From: a virus
Direction: 5' to 3' (one strand)
Virus record (IMG/VR): IMGVR_UViG_3300046787_000390
Coordinates: 62,001 to 126,000 of that record
DNA length: 64,000 nt
The notes under the pieces were generated by a model. It did not search any database, had not been told where the DNA came from, and worked only from the letters and a program-made list of their open reading frames with translations. Positions 9,387 through 18,289 of the stretch are shown here, in pieces. The translations under genes were made by a program, and so were the position numbers. Position 1 is the stretch's first letter, and each line of letters starts with the position of its first letter.

Positions 9387-10442
9387 ATGGGCAAACCATT
9401 TGACGTAAGCAAATTTCGAAAAGAAATTACAAAAAGCATTGACGGCCTAAGCATTGGCTTCAACGATCCAACAGATTGGATCTCAACAGGCAACTTTGCC
9501 TTAAACTATTTGATCAGCGGCGACTGGAATCGCGGTATTCCACTAGGCAAAGTTACAGTATTTGCTGGCGACTCGGGCGCAGGCAAATCATACATTTGTT
9601 CTGGTAACATTATCAAGAACGCACAAGAGCAAGGCATCTTTGTTGTGCTAGTTGACTCCGAAAACGCTCTTGACGAAGACTGGCTCAAAGCACTTGGGGT
9701 TGATACTAGTGAAAGCAAGTTGCTAAAACTTAGCATGGCCATGATTGATGACGTGGCCAAAACAATCTCTACATTCATGAGTGACTACAAAGCATTACCG
9801 GACGGTGATCGTCCAAAGGTGTTGTTTGTTATTGACTCGTTAGGTATGTTGTTGACTCCGACCGACGTTAACCAGTTCGAAGCTGGTGACATGAAAGGTG
9901 ACTTGGGTCGCAAGCCTAAAGCACTTACTGCATTGGTTCGTAACTGTGTAAACATGTTTGGTGCATACGGCGTTGGTTTGGTTTGTACTAACCACACATA
10001 CGCAAGCCAAGACATGTTTGACCCAGACGACAAGATCTCCGGTGGGCAAGGCTTTATCTACGCTAGCTCAATTGTTGTTGCTATGAAGAAGATGAAGTTG
10101 AAAGAAGACGAAGACGGCAACAAAGTTTCTGATGTAAACGGTATTCGTGCCGGCTGTAAAGTTATGAAAACACGTTATGCCAAACCGTTTGAAGGCGTAC
10201 AAGTCAAGATTCCGTACACAACAGGTATGAGCCCATACTCTGGTCTTACTGACTTGATTGAAAAGAAGGGCTTGCTCAAGCGTGAGGGCAACAGCCTGGT
10301 GTTTACTACTTCAGATGGTGAGATTATCAAGAAGTTCCGCAAGGCTTGGGAAAAGAACGATGACGGTTGCCTCGATAAAGTAATGGCAGACTTTGGAAAT
10401 CAGAAGGAAGAGGTAAGTACCATTGAGGAGGATTCCGAATAA
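9387..10442 (+). CDS. uvsX: UvsX recombinase (RecA/RAD51 family)
   Basis: The 351-residue protein has Walker A GDSGAGKS at residues 61-68, a Walker B strand VLFVIDSLGML, and the SGGQGFIYASSIVV region, as in T4 UvsX. The C terminus is acidic (EEVSTIEEDSE). It forms presynaptic filaments on gp32-coated ssDNA and drives strand invasion. Its stop overlaps the next start (TAATG), and it lies in one run with gp32 and UvsY. Confidence 0.95.
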   Translation: MGKPFDVSKFRKEITKSIDGLSIGFNDPTDWISTGNFALNYLISGDWNRGIPLGKVTVFAGDSGAGKSYICSGNIIKNAQEQGIFVVLVDSENALDEDWLKALGVDTSESKLLKLSMAMIDDVAKTISTFMSDYKALPDGDRPKVLFVIDSLGMLLTPTDVNQFEAGDMKGDLGRKPKALTALVRNCVNMFGAYGVGLVCTNHTYASQDMFDPDDKISGGQGFIYASSIVVAMKKMKLKEDEDGNKVSDVNGIRAGCKVMKTRYAKPFEGVQVKIPYTTGMSPYSGLTDLIEKKGLLKREGNSLVFTTSDGEIIKKFRKAWEKNDDGCLDKVMADFGNQKEEVSTIEEDSE

Positions 10443-10687
10443 TGGAACAATTATCAAGTGTAATTTGGGATGAACTAAAACGTTATATCAACGTAGTAGA
10501 TCGTGCTGAAGCAGCAGAGAATCTTGTTAGTGTATTAGTTGACAACGACTGCGATCCTGAAGAAATTAAATCAGCGTTTGCAGGAGACCTTCAGATTAAA
10601 AACGCACTAGCAGCATATATCAATGCCGACGAAGAAGAGTATGTTGACGATGATGAGGATGACACCGAATCTGAGTGGGAGGACTGA
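10442..10687 (+). CDS. Small acidic protein between UvsX and UvsY
   Basis: The 81-residue protein has a predicted helical N-terminal part and ends in an extremely acidic tail (YVDDDEDDTESEWED). It overlaps uvsX and uvsY by TAATG and TGATG, so the three are translationally coupled. I do not recognise a family. An acidic tail beside ssDNA-binding proteins could bind their basic surfaces (inference). Confidence 0.7.
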   Translation: MEQLSSVIWDELKRYINVVDRAEAAENLVSVLVDNDCDPEEIKSAFAGDLQIKNALAAYINADEEEYVDDDEDDTESEWED

Positions 10688-11139
10688 TGTGGTATAGTCG
10701 TGTAGTCGCTGACTTAGGCGCCATTCCTGATTTTATTGCTCACTATGAGAAAGAAATAGTGTCAGCTAAAAACGAATGTCGCATTGGCGGCCTTGTTGAA
10801 AAAAACATCAAGGAACTACCGGGTACCACAGAGCATCGCTTTAATCAGCTTCAAGAAATTGAAGCTGTTTTAAACCTCTTAAACATACAGTTGCGTAAGA
10901 TTCGCCGTAAGCATTTTCAAAAGTACCTCGAAGGTTATGCTCGCGCACTGACAAGTCGGGATGCTGAAAAATATGTTGACGGCGAAGACGAAGTGATTGA
11001 CTTTGAAACAATTATTAACGAAGTGGCATTACTTCGTAATAAGTGGCTTGGAATTTTAAAAGGCTTAGAAACTAAGCAATGGCAAATGGGTCATATTGTA
11101 CGTTTACACACAGCCGGCATGGAAGACATCACAGTTTAA
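10687..11139 (+). CDS. uvsY: UvsY-like recombination mediator
   Basis: The 150-residue basic protein has the UvsY pattern: charged helices (LNIQLRKIRRKHFQKYLEGYARALTSRDAEKYV is the central basic stretch, seen here in segments) followed by KWLGILKGLETKQWQMGHIV near the C terminus, like the WGILL...IKSRGFAIKHI end of T4 UvsY. It helps UvsX displace gp32 from ssDNA. GGGAGG lies just before the chosen ATG at 10687. Position after uvsX supports the call. Confidence 0.8.
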   Translation: MWYSRVVADLGAIPDFIAHYEKEIVSAKNECRIGGLVEKNIKELPGTTEHRFNQLQEIEAVLNLLNIQLRKIRRKHFQKYLEGYARALTSRDAEKYVDGEDEVIDFETIINEVALLRNKWLGILKGLETKQWQMGHIVRLHTAGMEDITV

Positions 11140-11894
11140 TGTTTTTTAGAAACCCTGAAGAAAGTCATGCTCACAGTTTAGAAACATTAAACTGGTTATA
11201 CGAGCATGACGATTTCATGATGAGTGTGAGTACACTTATTGACATAGGCTGCGGCGCTGGCCTAGATTTAGAATGGTGGGCAACACGTACTACTCGAGAT
11301 GAAAACCCCGAGCCACTAAACATTAAATGTGTAGGCTTAGACTTAGTAAACACTCCGACAGTGGCTAAGCAGTACGCTAACATTACATATCAACGTAATG
11401 ACTTTGAAACACAAATACATACACCTAAAAAAGAAAAGTATGATGTACTATGGTGTCACGACAGTTTTCAGTATGCACTAAATCCACTCAGTACATTAAA
11501 ACTCTGGCATTCTGTGGCCGCACCTAATGCAATGCTAGCATTGATAGTTCCGCAGACAACAAACATTGAATACCGGAAACTATCATTTACGCAGCCATCT
11601 GGCTGCTACTATCATTACACCCTTGTTAATCTCATGCACATGTTAGCCGTTAGTGGTTGGGATTGCAATGCCGGATTCTTTAAGAAATCTGCTAACGATC
11701 CTTGGTTGCATGTTGTGGTATACAAAAGCGATCAAGAACCAATGGATCCAAAAACATCCTGGTACCAATTGGCAGACACTGGGCTGCTACCGAAGTCTGC
11801 AATGGATAGTATAAATCGATACGGGTTTATAAATCAAAACGACCTTGTATTGCCATGGCTAGATAAAAGTTTAACTTGGTATGGGCAGCAATGA
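11139..11894 (+). CDS. Class I SAM-dependent methyltransferase
   Basis: LIDIGCGAGLDLEWW at about residues 27-41 is SAM motif I. VGLDLV and YDVLWCHDSFQYALNP follow as motifs II and IV. It has 251 residues and starts by TAATG overlap with uvsY. It is the first gene of the sugar island and its last bases overlap the first GT-B-like paralogue, which suggests small-molecule or glycan methylation. No NPPY motif is present, so DNA amino-methylation is less likely. Confidence 0.75.
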   Translation: MFFRNPEESHAHSLETLNWLYEHDDFMMSVSTLIDIGCGAGLDLEWWATRTTRDENPEPLNIKCVGLDLVNTPTVAKQYANITYQRNDFETQIHTPKKEKYDVLWCHDSFQYALNPLSTLKLWHSVAAPNAMLALIVPQTTNIEYRKLSFTQPSGCYYHYTLVNLMHMLAVSGWDCNAGFFKKSANDPWLHVVVYKSDQEPMDPKTSWYQLADTGLLPKSAMDSINRYGFINQNDLVLPWLDKSLTWYGQQ

Positions 11895-12673
11895 AATACG
11901 CTTATGCTCGTGACATGCCAGGGGAGCATACTAAGTGGTCGCTTACTCCCTGGCTGAAAAAGGGTTTAAAGGTATTTGATACAGTTAGACAAATACCCGA
12001 CAGCTACATTTTAATTGCAAGTCATTATGCACCATGGTGGTCCCCGTTAAAAGAATACATTGCTGAACTCCGTCCTTACATTGAGATTGAATACGGATAC
12101 TGGGGACCAGATACTCCTCGACGAGAAACTCGTAGGGTAACTTATAATGGACATCATAATATGGACATGTGCCCAGTTCCATATAGCAGGGCACATTTGT
12201 TTCCTACTCCAACTCACAATACTTGGCGAACTACTCCAGGTGAGTATGTGTTGGCAATCCAGCCAGTTGAATCTGTACTCACTGAACGTACTGGCGAGAG
12301 TATGGAACAATTCAGACAGCGTATTACTAACTGTATTAGTCCCTATTGGAACGGACCTATCAAGTGGCGCAAAAAAACAGGCGCAAAGTTTGCTAGATTT
12401 GAGTCATTCCAAGAGCAAGTTGCTAACGCTTACGCAGTAGTCGGTGAGCGAACTATGGCATGTGTAGAGTCATGTTTACTGGGTGTTCCTGCATACACAG
12501 TAGACAAATCAATGACATCATTATTAATGGGTGATGTTAGTAATCTGGCTAACCCGCAACGCCCTGATCGTGCAGCATGGTGGGAACATATCTGTTGGAG
12601 TCAGTTTAACAGAGTAGAATTTAATACCACTGCTCCTGCAGATTTAGTAGAACAGTATCAAATTCACCGATAA
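11891..12673 (+). CDS. GT-B-like family protein, paralogue 1 (most diverged)
   Basis: The 260-residue protein shares the C-terminal plan of five other genes here: AVVGERTMACVESCLLGVPAYTVD, then WWEHICWSQFN near the end. This S-x-x-x-x-E-x-x-x-x-G-x-P pattern resembles the nucleotide-sugar-binding domain of GT-B and KpsC/KpsS-type capsule transferases. In place of the VRPHP segment of other copies it has WRKKTG, so activity may differ. ATGA overlap couples it to the methyltransferase. Confidence 0.6.
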   Translation: MKYAYARDMPGEHTKWSLTPWLKKGLKVFDTVRQIPDSYILIASHYAPWWSPLKEYIAELRPYIEIEYGYWGPDTPRRETRRVTYNGHHNMDMCPVPYSRAHLFPTPTHNTWRTTPGEYVLAIQPVESVLTERTGESMEQFRQRITNCISPYWNGPIKWRKKTGAKFARFESFQEQVANAYAVVGERTMACVESCLLGVPAYTVDKSMTSLLMGDVSNLANPQRPDRAAWWEHICWSQFNRVEFNTTAPADLVEQYQIHR

Positions 12674-12676
12674 ATA
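12669..12676 (+). promoter_or_regulatory. Late-type promoter GATAAATA
   Basis: GATAAATA spans the upstream stop codon and ends five bases before the ATG at 12682. The predicted transcript would begin at the start codon itself. Confidence 0.55.
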
Positions 12677-12681
12677 TCGGC

Positions 12682-13437
12682 ATGAAGATTGTTATAGTTA
12701 CTGGGGGATTTGATCCCTTGCATTCTGGCCACCTGGCATATTTCAAAGCAGCAAAAGCACTAGGCGACAAATTAATTGTTGGCGTAAATTCTGATGAATG
12801 GTTGACCCGTAAAAAAGGTCGCCCGTTTATGCCAATGCACGAGAGAGTTGCATTAGTTAGTGCAATTGGGATAGTAGACGAAGTTGTTACTTATAATGAC
12901 GATGATGGATCTAGCTGTGATGCAATTCGTGTAGTTAAATCTCAATACCCAACTGCACACATTATCTTTGCCAACGGCGGAGATAGAACAAAAGAAAACA
13001 TTCCCGAGATGGTGTTTGATGATGTAGAATTTGCATTTGGGATTGGCGGTTTTAACAAAGCTAACTCTAGTTCATGGATTTTACAAGAATGGAAATCGCC
13101 CAAGACAGAACGTGCATGGGGCTATTATCGTGTGCTACATGAAGTAGGTTCTTGCACAAAATTAAAAGAACTCACGGTCGAGCCGGGCAAGAGCTTGAGT
13201 ATGCAACAGCATCATAAAAGAAGTGAATTCTGGTTTGTGGCCTCAGGAGAAGCAACAGTTTATACATTAGCTTCATCGGGTAAACAAAATCTAATAGGAA
13301 AATTTAGCAAGCATCAGAGTGTTTGGATTAGTAGAACACAATGGCACATGCTACAAAACGATACAGAGCAGCCATTGAAGCTGATCGAAATACAATATGG
13401 CGATCAATGTGTAGAAGAGGACATTGAACGAAAATGA
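12682..13437 (+). CDS. Cytidylyltransferase-like domain fused to a cupin
   Basis: Residues 1-135 form a nucleotidyltransferase of the RfaE2/TagD type, with GGFDPLHSGH (HxGH motif) at residues 8-17 and VNSDEWLTRKKGRP. Residues about 150-250 form a cupin with VEPGKSLSMQQHHKRSEFWF (metal-type HH..E) and a second strand block QWHMLQN. The fusion fits activation of a sugar phosphate to an NDP-sugar with the cupin acting as isomerase, epimerase or sensor, feeding the neighbouring transferases. The exact sugar is unknown. Confidence 0.8.
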   Translation: MKIVIVTGGFDPLHSGHLAYFKAAKALGDKLIVGVNSDEWLTRKKGRPFMPMHERVALVSAIGIVDEVVTYNDDDGSSCDAIRVVKSQYPTAHIIFANGGDRTKENIPEMVFDDVEFAFGIGGFNKANSSSWILQEWKSPKTERAWGYYRVLHEVGSCTKLKELTVEPGKSLSMQQHHKRSEFWFVASGEATVYTLASSGKQNLIGKFSKHQSVWISRTQWHMLQNDTEQPLKLIEIQYGDQCVEEDIERK

Positions 13438-14126
13438 AACCAATCCCAATTTTTATCGGATACGATCCAAGAGAAGCAGTGGCGTATCATACATGCGCTA
13501 ACTCAATCATTAGACATGCATCAAAACCTGTTGCTATTATTCCCCTAGCACTTAACTTGTTTGAAGATTACAAAGAAACACACACTGACGGTAGCAATCA
13601 GTTTATCTATAGTCGTTTCCTTGTACCTCACTTGATGGAATACACAGGCAAAGCAATCTTTATCGACGGCGACATGATTGTAAGAGATGACATTGTAAAG
13701 CTATGGAATCTAACCGAAGGCCAAACTCACTGGGACGTTGCAGTAGTTAAACATGATTACAAGACTCGAATGACTGAAAAGTATCTTGGGTCAAAGAATG
13801 AAAACTACCCACGCAAGAACTGGTCGAGTGTTATTGTTTGGAACTGCTACACACACCCTAATCGCAAGTTAACACCTGAGTTTATTGAAAAATCTACAGG
13901 TGCAGAACTGCATCGTTTTACCTGGATCGACGATGATAGAATTATTGAGTTACCGATAGAGTGGAACTGGTTGCCTGATGAATTTGGGCCAAATTTAGAT
14001 GCCAAGTTATTGCATTACACATTGGGCACGCCGTGCTTTCATGAGTTTGCTGATACTCCGCAAGGCGACGAGTGGCATCGCGAACACATGCTTGCAGACT
14101 ATTGTGTACAGAGATCTACGTCATGA
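13434..14126 (+). CDS. Glycosyltransferase (GT8-like, DxD)
   Basis: The N terminus IPIFIGYDPREAVAYHTC and AIFIDGDMIV (DxD near residue 79) match GT-A, GT8-like transferases. LLHYTLGTPCFHEF near the C terminus resembles the second metal-binding His segment. The length is 230 residues. ATGA overlap with the cytidylyltransferase gene indicates coupled translation and a shared pathway. Confidence 0.75.
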   Translation: MKPIPIFIGYDPREAVAYHTCANSIIRHASKPVAIIPLALNLFEDYKETHTDGSNQFIYSRFLVPHLMEYTGKAIFIDGDMIVRDDIVKLWNLTEGQTHWDVAVVKHDYKTRMTEKYLGSKNENYPRKNWSSVIVWNCYTHPNRKLTPEFIEKSTGAELHRFTWIDDDRIIELPIEWNWLPDEFGPNLDAKLLHYTLGTPCFHEFADTPQGDEWHREHMLADYCVQRSTS

Positions 14127-14917
14127 CAGTTCATTGTATTGATCGCAAAGGTAATAACATGGAGGTCAAAGACCGCCAATCTGCATTTACTCATAGATTT
14201 GCTCAGGGATGCAACGGAATTAACACAAGTCTTCAGTCAGCAATGCTAGCCCCACTGAGTGAACCGTGGTGTATCAGAGGAATGAAATTTGCCGCAGCAG
14301 TACAACAGTGTTGGGAAAACGGCAGAACATTCTATTACATTGACAATGGTTATTTTGGTAATGTAACAGGAAAGAAGTGGTTTAGAATTATTAAAAATCA
14401 CAGCCACGATATACGATCTATTATTGCTAGAGATCGCAAAAGACTTGACCAATGCACAATAACATTGAAACCTGTGACTAAAGGTAAGACCATACTGATT
14501 GCCCCGCCTAGTCTGAAAAGTCTAAGTCTATGGAACATGGATCCTGAACAATGGGTAAGCGAAACAATAGCAGAAATTAAAAAACACACAGATCGTCCAA
14601 TTGAAATTAGATTAAAACGCCCCAGAACTGACCGTCTCAAAGAAGATACAATGGAAGAAGCACTGGATAGAAATGTTCATTGCTTAGTAACATATAATAG
14701 TGTGGCAGCAGTAGAAGCAGTGATGCTTGGCAAGCCCGCTATTTGTCTTGGTCCTAATGCAGCCGGTGTAGTAAGTTCAACTTCACTAAGTGAAATTGAG
14801 AATCCAAAATATCCCGATGCCGATCTAAGAGAAGCTTGGTTGAGACATTTGAGTTATAGTCAATTTACATTCGACGAAATGAGCAACGGAACAGCCTGGG
14901 GAATACTCAATGGCTAA
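14123..14917 (+). CDS. GT-B-like family protein, paralogue 2
   Basis: This 264-residue copy has FYYIDNGYFG, then TILIAPP, TDRPIEIRLKRP, VTYNSVAAVEAVMLGKPAICLGP and WLRHLSYSQFTFDEM in the order shared by the family. The segment NSxAAxEAxxxGxP is the presumed donor-nucleotide loop. The start at 14123 overlaps the previous stop by ATGA. Glycosyl or glycerophosphate transfer is inferred from resemblance to capsule-type GT-B proteins. Confidence 0.65.
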   Translation: MTVHCIDRKGNNMEVKDRQSAFTHRFAQGCNGINTSLQSAMLAPLSEPWCIRGMKFAAAVQQCWENGRTFYYIDNGYFGNVTGKKWFRIIKNHSHDIRSIIARDRKRLDQCTITLKPVTKGKTILIAPPSLKSLSLWNMDPEQWVSETIAEIKKHTDRPIEIRLKRPRTDRLKEDTMEEALDRNVHCLVTYNSVAAVEAVMLGKPAICLGPNAAGVVSSTSLSEIENPKYPDADLREAWLRHLSYSQFTFDEMSNGTAWGILNG

Positions 14918-15704
14918 TAATCCTACAATGTTAGGATATGCCAAGAAGGACAAATGGGTCGGATCGTTTGTTGAACATTTAGGCGGGCGCATGGCCACAA
15001 TGGAAGAAATATATGCCAACAGCACAATTCCAATGGCATTTTCTGGTATTAGTAAATCTGCTGCCAAGACCCAAGCTGAAAAACATAATTTAGATTACTG
15101 GTATATTGATACAGGATATCTAGGTAATGGCAGATTTAAAACTTGGTTTAGAATTACTAAAAATGGATTCCAAGTAACTGCACCTATACAAGAAAAACCC
15201 AATGATAGATTAACTAAACTAAGGATCAATAGAAAGCAAATTCGTCGCGGCAGTAAAATAATGGTTGTTCCTATTGATCCCAAGGTTGCAAGTGGCTATC
15301 AAATATCAGACCCCGACACTTGGCTACATCAAACCATTGCTACAATTAAAACTTACACAGACAGGGAAATTGTTGTTCGTCACCGTCCTGCCAGTAGAGA
15401 AGTTCGTGTTACTACAGATACTTTTGTAGATGCATTACACCAGGATATTAGTGCAGTAGTAACTTGGGCAAGCAACTGCGGAGTAGAAGCAGTGCAGCAT
15501 GGTATTCCTGTTGTTAGCTTAGGACCTAGTGCATGTATCCAAGTCAGTGGAAAGATAGAACAGATAGACGATCTGCCGGCGTTGGACTTGGATCGCAGCG
15601 AGGCCTGGTTACGTTGGCTAAGTTACAATCAGTTTACGCAACTAGAAATCGAAACTGGTATCGCCTGGAATATATTACAAGAAAATTATGAACGTATTAA
15701 TTAA
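14910..15704 (+). CDS. GT-B-like family protein, paralogue 3
   Basis: The 264-residue copy has WYIDTGYLG, KIMVVPID, YTDREIVVRHRP, VTWASNCGVEAVQHGIPVVSLGP and WLRWLSYNQFTQLEIETG. It keeps VRHRP and the E-x-x-x-x-G-x-P loop and looks intact. It overlaps the previous gene by 8 bases and the next by 17, so the copies are packed as one transcription unit. Confidence 0.65.
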   Translation: MANNPTMLGYAKKDKWVGSFVEHLGGRMATMEEIYANSTIPMAFSGISKSAAKTQAEKHNLDYWYIDTGYLGNGRFKTWFRITKNGFQVTAPIQEKPNDRLTKLRINRKQIRRGSKIMVVPIDPKVASGYQISDPDTWLHQTIATIKTYTDREIVVRHRPASREVRVTTDTFVDALHQDISAVVTWASNCGVEAVQHGIPVVSLGPSACIQVSGKIEQIDDLPALDLDRSEAWLRWLSYNQFTQLEIETGIAWNILQENYERIN

Positions 15705-16776
15705 TGCCGACGAATGGATGGCCCCGTGGCACAAGCAGTTTGTCATTGAATATTTAAAACAACAACCATGGGAAGTTAACTGGTTTGAAACTAACAAGTA
15801 TATTCGTGACTGCAAACAAGAATATAAAAACTCAGGGTTGATAACAGTTGATTTTAATCGTGTAAATTATTTGTTAAAGCAAGATCTTGCAGAATTTAGA
15901 AACGACATAAACACTGCGTACAAGAAAACATTCCAAACACAAAAAGCAACTACTATAGATAGAATTTCTCAACTTGGATTGAGCAATCATGAGATTATTA
16001 CTACCTACCTTGATAACAAAGAACCCGGCTTTGCTAAATCACTAGCATATCAGTTGAGCAGCACAGTGAAGTGGATAATAGATTCCAAGGACGCAGAAAG
16101 CAATCGGCCGTTCTTTATTAGAAACACACTTAACAACGAAGACCTTCTTAAAAAATGTTTAGAGGAACAAACAAAATTTTGGTTTGTTGATACAGGGTAC
16201 ACAAACTTTCTCGAAGATAAAAACAAAAAGTGGCACAGACTAGTGAAAGATCATATTCACCACGGCGCTCAAACAAAGAACTTTCCAACTGATCGCTTGG
16301 ACTTATTTCCTAAACTGCCAAAGGGCTGGCGAAGAAAAGGATCCACTATACTTGTAATAGAAGGTAGCCCCACACATTATCAAATGAGGGGCACTACACT
16401 AGAAGCATGGCGGGAACATATCACACAGGAAATCCGCAAGTATAGCGATCGAGAAATTGAGTTCCGTCCCAAGGAACTTAGTCGAAAGAATCGTGTGTCA
16501 GTTTACGAAACACTACGAGGAACTAAAGAGTATTATTGTGTTGTGAGCGATTCGAGTGCCGCAGCAGTTGAAGCCATTTGGACAGGTACTCCGGTTATCA
16601 CATTAGAACGACATATTACTAATTCTGTGTCTAGAAATACGCTAGCAGACATTGACAATTTGTTTCGGTCAGATATAGAACGCTGGCTAACAATGTTGTC
16701 TTATAGTCAATACACGTTTGATGAGTTATGCAACGGTACAGCAGTTGGAATAGTCAAGGAGTATTTTGATGCATGA
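15688..16776 (+). CDS. GT-B-like family protein, paralogue 4 (long form)
   Basis: At 362 residues this is the longest copy. The first 130 residues are an extra N-terminal region (INADEWMAPWHKQF...), followed by FWFVDTGYTN, TILVIEGSP, YSDREIEFRPKE, VSDSSAAAVEAIWTGTPVITLE and WLTMLSYSQYTFDEL. The extra region may be an acceptor-binding half that shorter copies lack or have minimised. Confidence 0.65.
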   Translation: MNVLINADEWMAPWHKQFVIEYLKQQPWEVNWFETNKYIRDCKQEYKNSGLITVDFNRVNYLLKQDLAEFRNDINTAYKKTFQTQKATTIDRISQLGLSNHEIITTYLDNKEPGFAKSLAYQLSSTVKWIIDSKDAESNRPFFIRNTLNNEDLLKKCLEEQTKFWFVDTGYTNFLEDKNKKWHRLVKDHIHHGAQTKNFPTDRLDLFPKLPKGWRRKGSTILVIEGSPTHYQMRGTTLEAWREHITQEIRKYSDREIEFRPKELSRKNRVSVYETLRGTKEYYCVVSDSSAAAVEAIWTGTPVITLERHITNSVSRNTLADIDNLFRSDIERWLTMLSYSQYTFDELCNGTAVGIVKEYFDA

Positions 16777-17656
16777 CGTAGTTGTTTACCTTAGCAGCTT
16801 GCCACGCATTGCTGATCGTGATCGCAAAGTAGAAGTGTTAAAAGCATTTGCTAACGGGGGTAATCACTTGGGATTAAAAACTTTGCTACAAGATAGAACA
16901 CAAGTTGTGCCTGCTAGGTTGGGCGTTATATTAGGATGGGTTGGCCAAAGTATCAAAGGACCGCACATACAGTTGCGCAAGGATGTTATTAACACACAAA
17001 AGGTAATGAGCATTGACGGTAGTTGTTTCAAGTTTGCAGATCCAACAAGTATTTTTCTGCGTTATAGTTTAGATGGCGTGTATTACAATACAAACGAATA
17101 CGCAAACAAGAACAGCAGTCCGGATAAATGGAATCAGGTAAAGCAACGTTTAAATCTTGAACTGAAGCCTTGGCGTAGCAACGGTAATCATATACTGGTA
17201 TGCGGGCAACGCGATGGCGGCTGGTCAATGAAAGGCGTTGACATGAACCAATGGGTACTAGAAACAGTTCAACAGATTAGAAAAGCTACTGACAGGCCTA
17301 TTGTAGTACGAGCACACCCAAAGAACCCAGTTAATGCCAAGTTGTTTAGACAATTTGTTAACGTTCAGATGAGTACCAATCAATCACTACAGCAAGATTT
17401 GTCTAATGCCTGGGCTAGTGTGTTTTTTAATAGCTCAAGTTGTGTAGCTAGTGTGTTATTGGGCGTTCCTGTGTTTGCAACAGACTCTGATTGTGTTGCT
17501 TGGCAGATAGCAACCCAGGATATAACACAAATAGAAAAGCCACTGACTCCTGTTAGGGAACAATGGCTTTGGGATTTATCAGCAGCCCACTGGACTGACG
17601 AAGAAAGCAGAGCTGGGTTAATTTACAACAAGTTTAAACTGTTGTTACCAACCTAA
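16769..17656 (+). CDS. GT-B-like family protein, paralogue 5
   Basis: This 295-residue copy has HILVCGQRDGGW, ATDRPIVVRAHPKNP, VFFNSSSCVASVLLGVPVFATD and WLWDLSAAHWTDEES. VRAHP is the best match to the capsule-type xRPHP motif. AAGGAGT precedes ATG 16769 by five bases. The 3' end overlaps the convergent FkbM gene by 12 bases. Confidence 0.65.
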   Translation: MHDVVVYLSSLPRIADRDRKVEVLKAFANGGNHLGLKTLLQDRTQVVPARLGVILGWVGQSIKGPHIQLRKDVINTQKVMSIDGSCFKFADPTSIFLRYSLDGVYYNTNEYANKNSSPDKWNQVKQRLNLELKPWRSNGNHILVCGQRDGGWSMKGVDMNQWVLETVQQIRKATDRPIVVRAHPKNPVNAKLFRQFVNVQMSTNQSLQQDLSNAWASVFFNSSSCVASVLLGVPVFATDSDCVAWQIATQDITQIEKPLTPVREQWLWDLSAAHWTDEESRAGLIYNKFKLLLPT

Positions 17657-18289
17657 CACGTAGTCATTCTTAACTGACGTTAAGATCTTTGCGCCCCAAC
17701 TTACTAATGTATCTAGAGCTTGCGCAGTGTCAGTATGTCCCACGTCCTTGTGCTTTTTGTGTTCTACAACCATGATAGGTTTATACTTTAAGATTGTTTC
17801 TTTAGCGCCACGCAGGATAGTATTTTCGTAACCTTCACAGTCAATCTTGATGTAATTAATTTGTGGTAAATTCAACCCGTCTAATCTATACATTGGGATA
17901 GAGCCTGCGCCAATACTTGAAGTATCAACGTGACTGTGTCCTGTATTTTCAGCAGTGATAATCATGTTAATTTGCGTATCACTTTCTCCTAATGCACAAG
18001 CACGAACTTCAAAGTTAGATGCAACTACATTTTTAAGCAAACAATCTCTAAAGTCTGCAACTGGTTCAAACGCAATCACTTGATCAAATGATTCGCATAG
18101 ATCCTTGCTCCAGAGCCCAACGTTGGCGCCAATATCTAGTGCAAGTCCTTTACGATCGCAAAGCCCTATGCTAATTTTACGAACAGGTTCTTGATAAACT
18201 GGGCCACCGCCCTTTTTAATATTCTTTTCTAACATTCCTGCGAAATGTGTGTCTTGGTCCGGGAACCACCATCCATGTGCTTGATACAT
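17645..18289 (-). CDS. FkbM-family methyltransferase
   Basis: The 214-residue protein has LALDIGANVGLWS (motif I), AFEPV and INYIKIDCEGYENTILRGA, the signature of FkbM O-methyltransferases that cap sugars. It is on the minus strand, follows the next gene by a TAATG overlap, and converges with GT-B paralogue 5. Sugar O-methylation is likely from family and context. Confidence 0.85.
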   Translation of the reverse strand: MYQAHGWWFPDQDTHFAGMLEKNIKKGGGPVYQEPVRKISIGLCDRKGLALDIGANVGLWSKDLCESFDQVIAFEPVADFRDCLLKNVVASNFEVRACALGESDTQINMIITAENTGHSHVDTSSIGAGSIPMYRLDGLNLPQINYIKIDCEGYENTILRGAKETILKYKPIMVVEHKKHKDVGHTDTAQALDTLVSWGAKILTSVKNDYVLGW

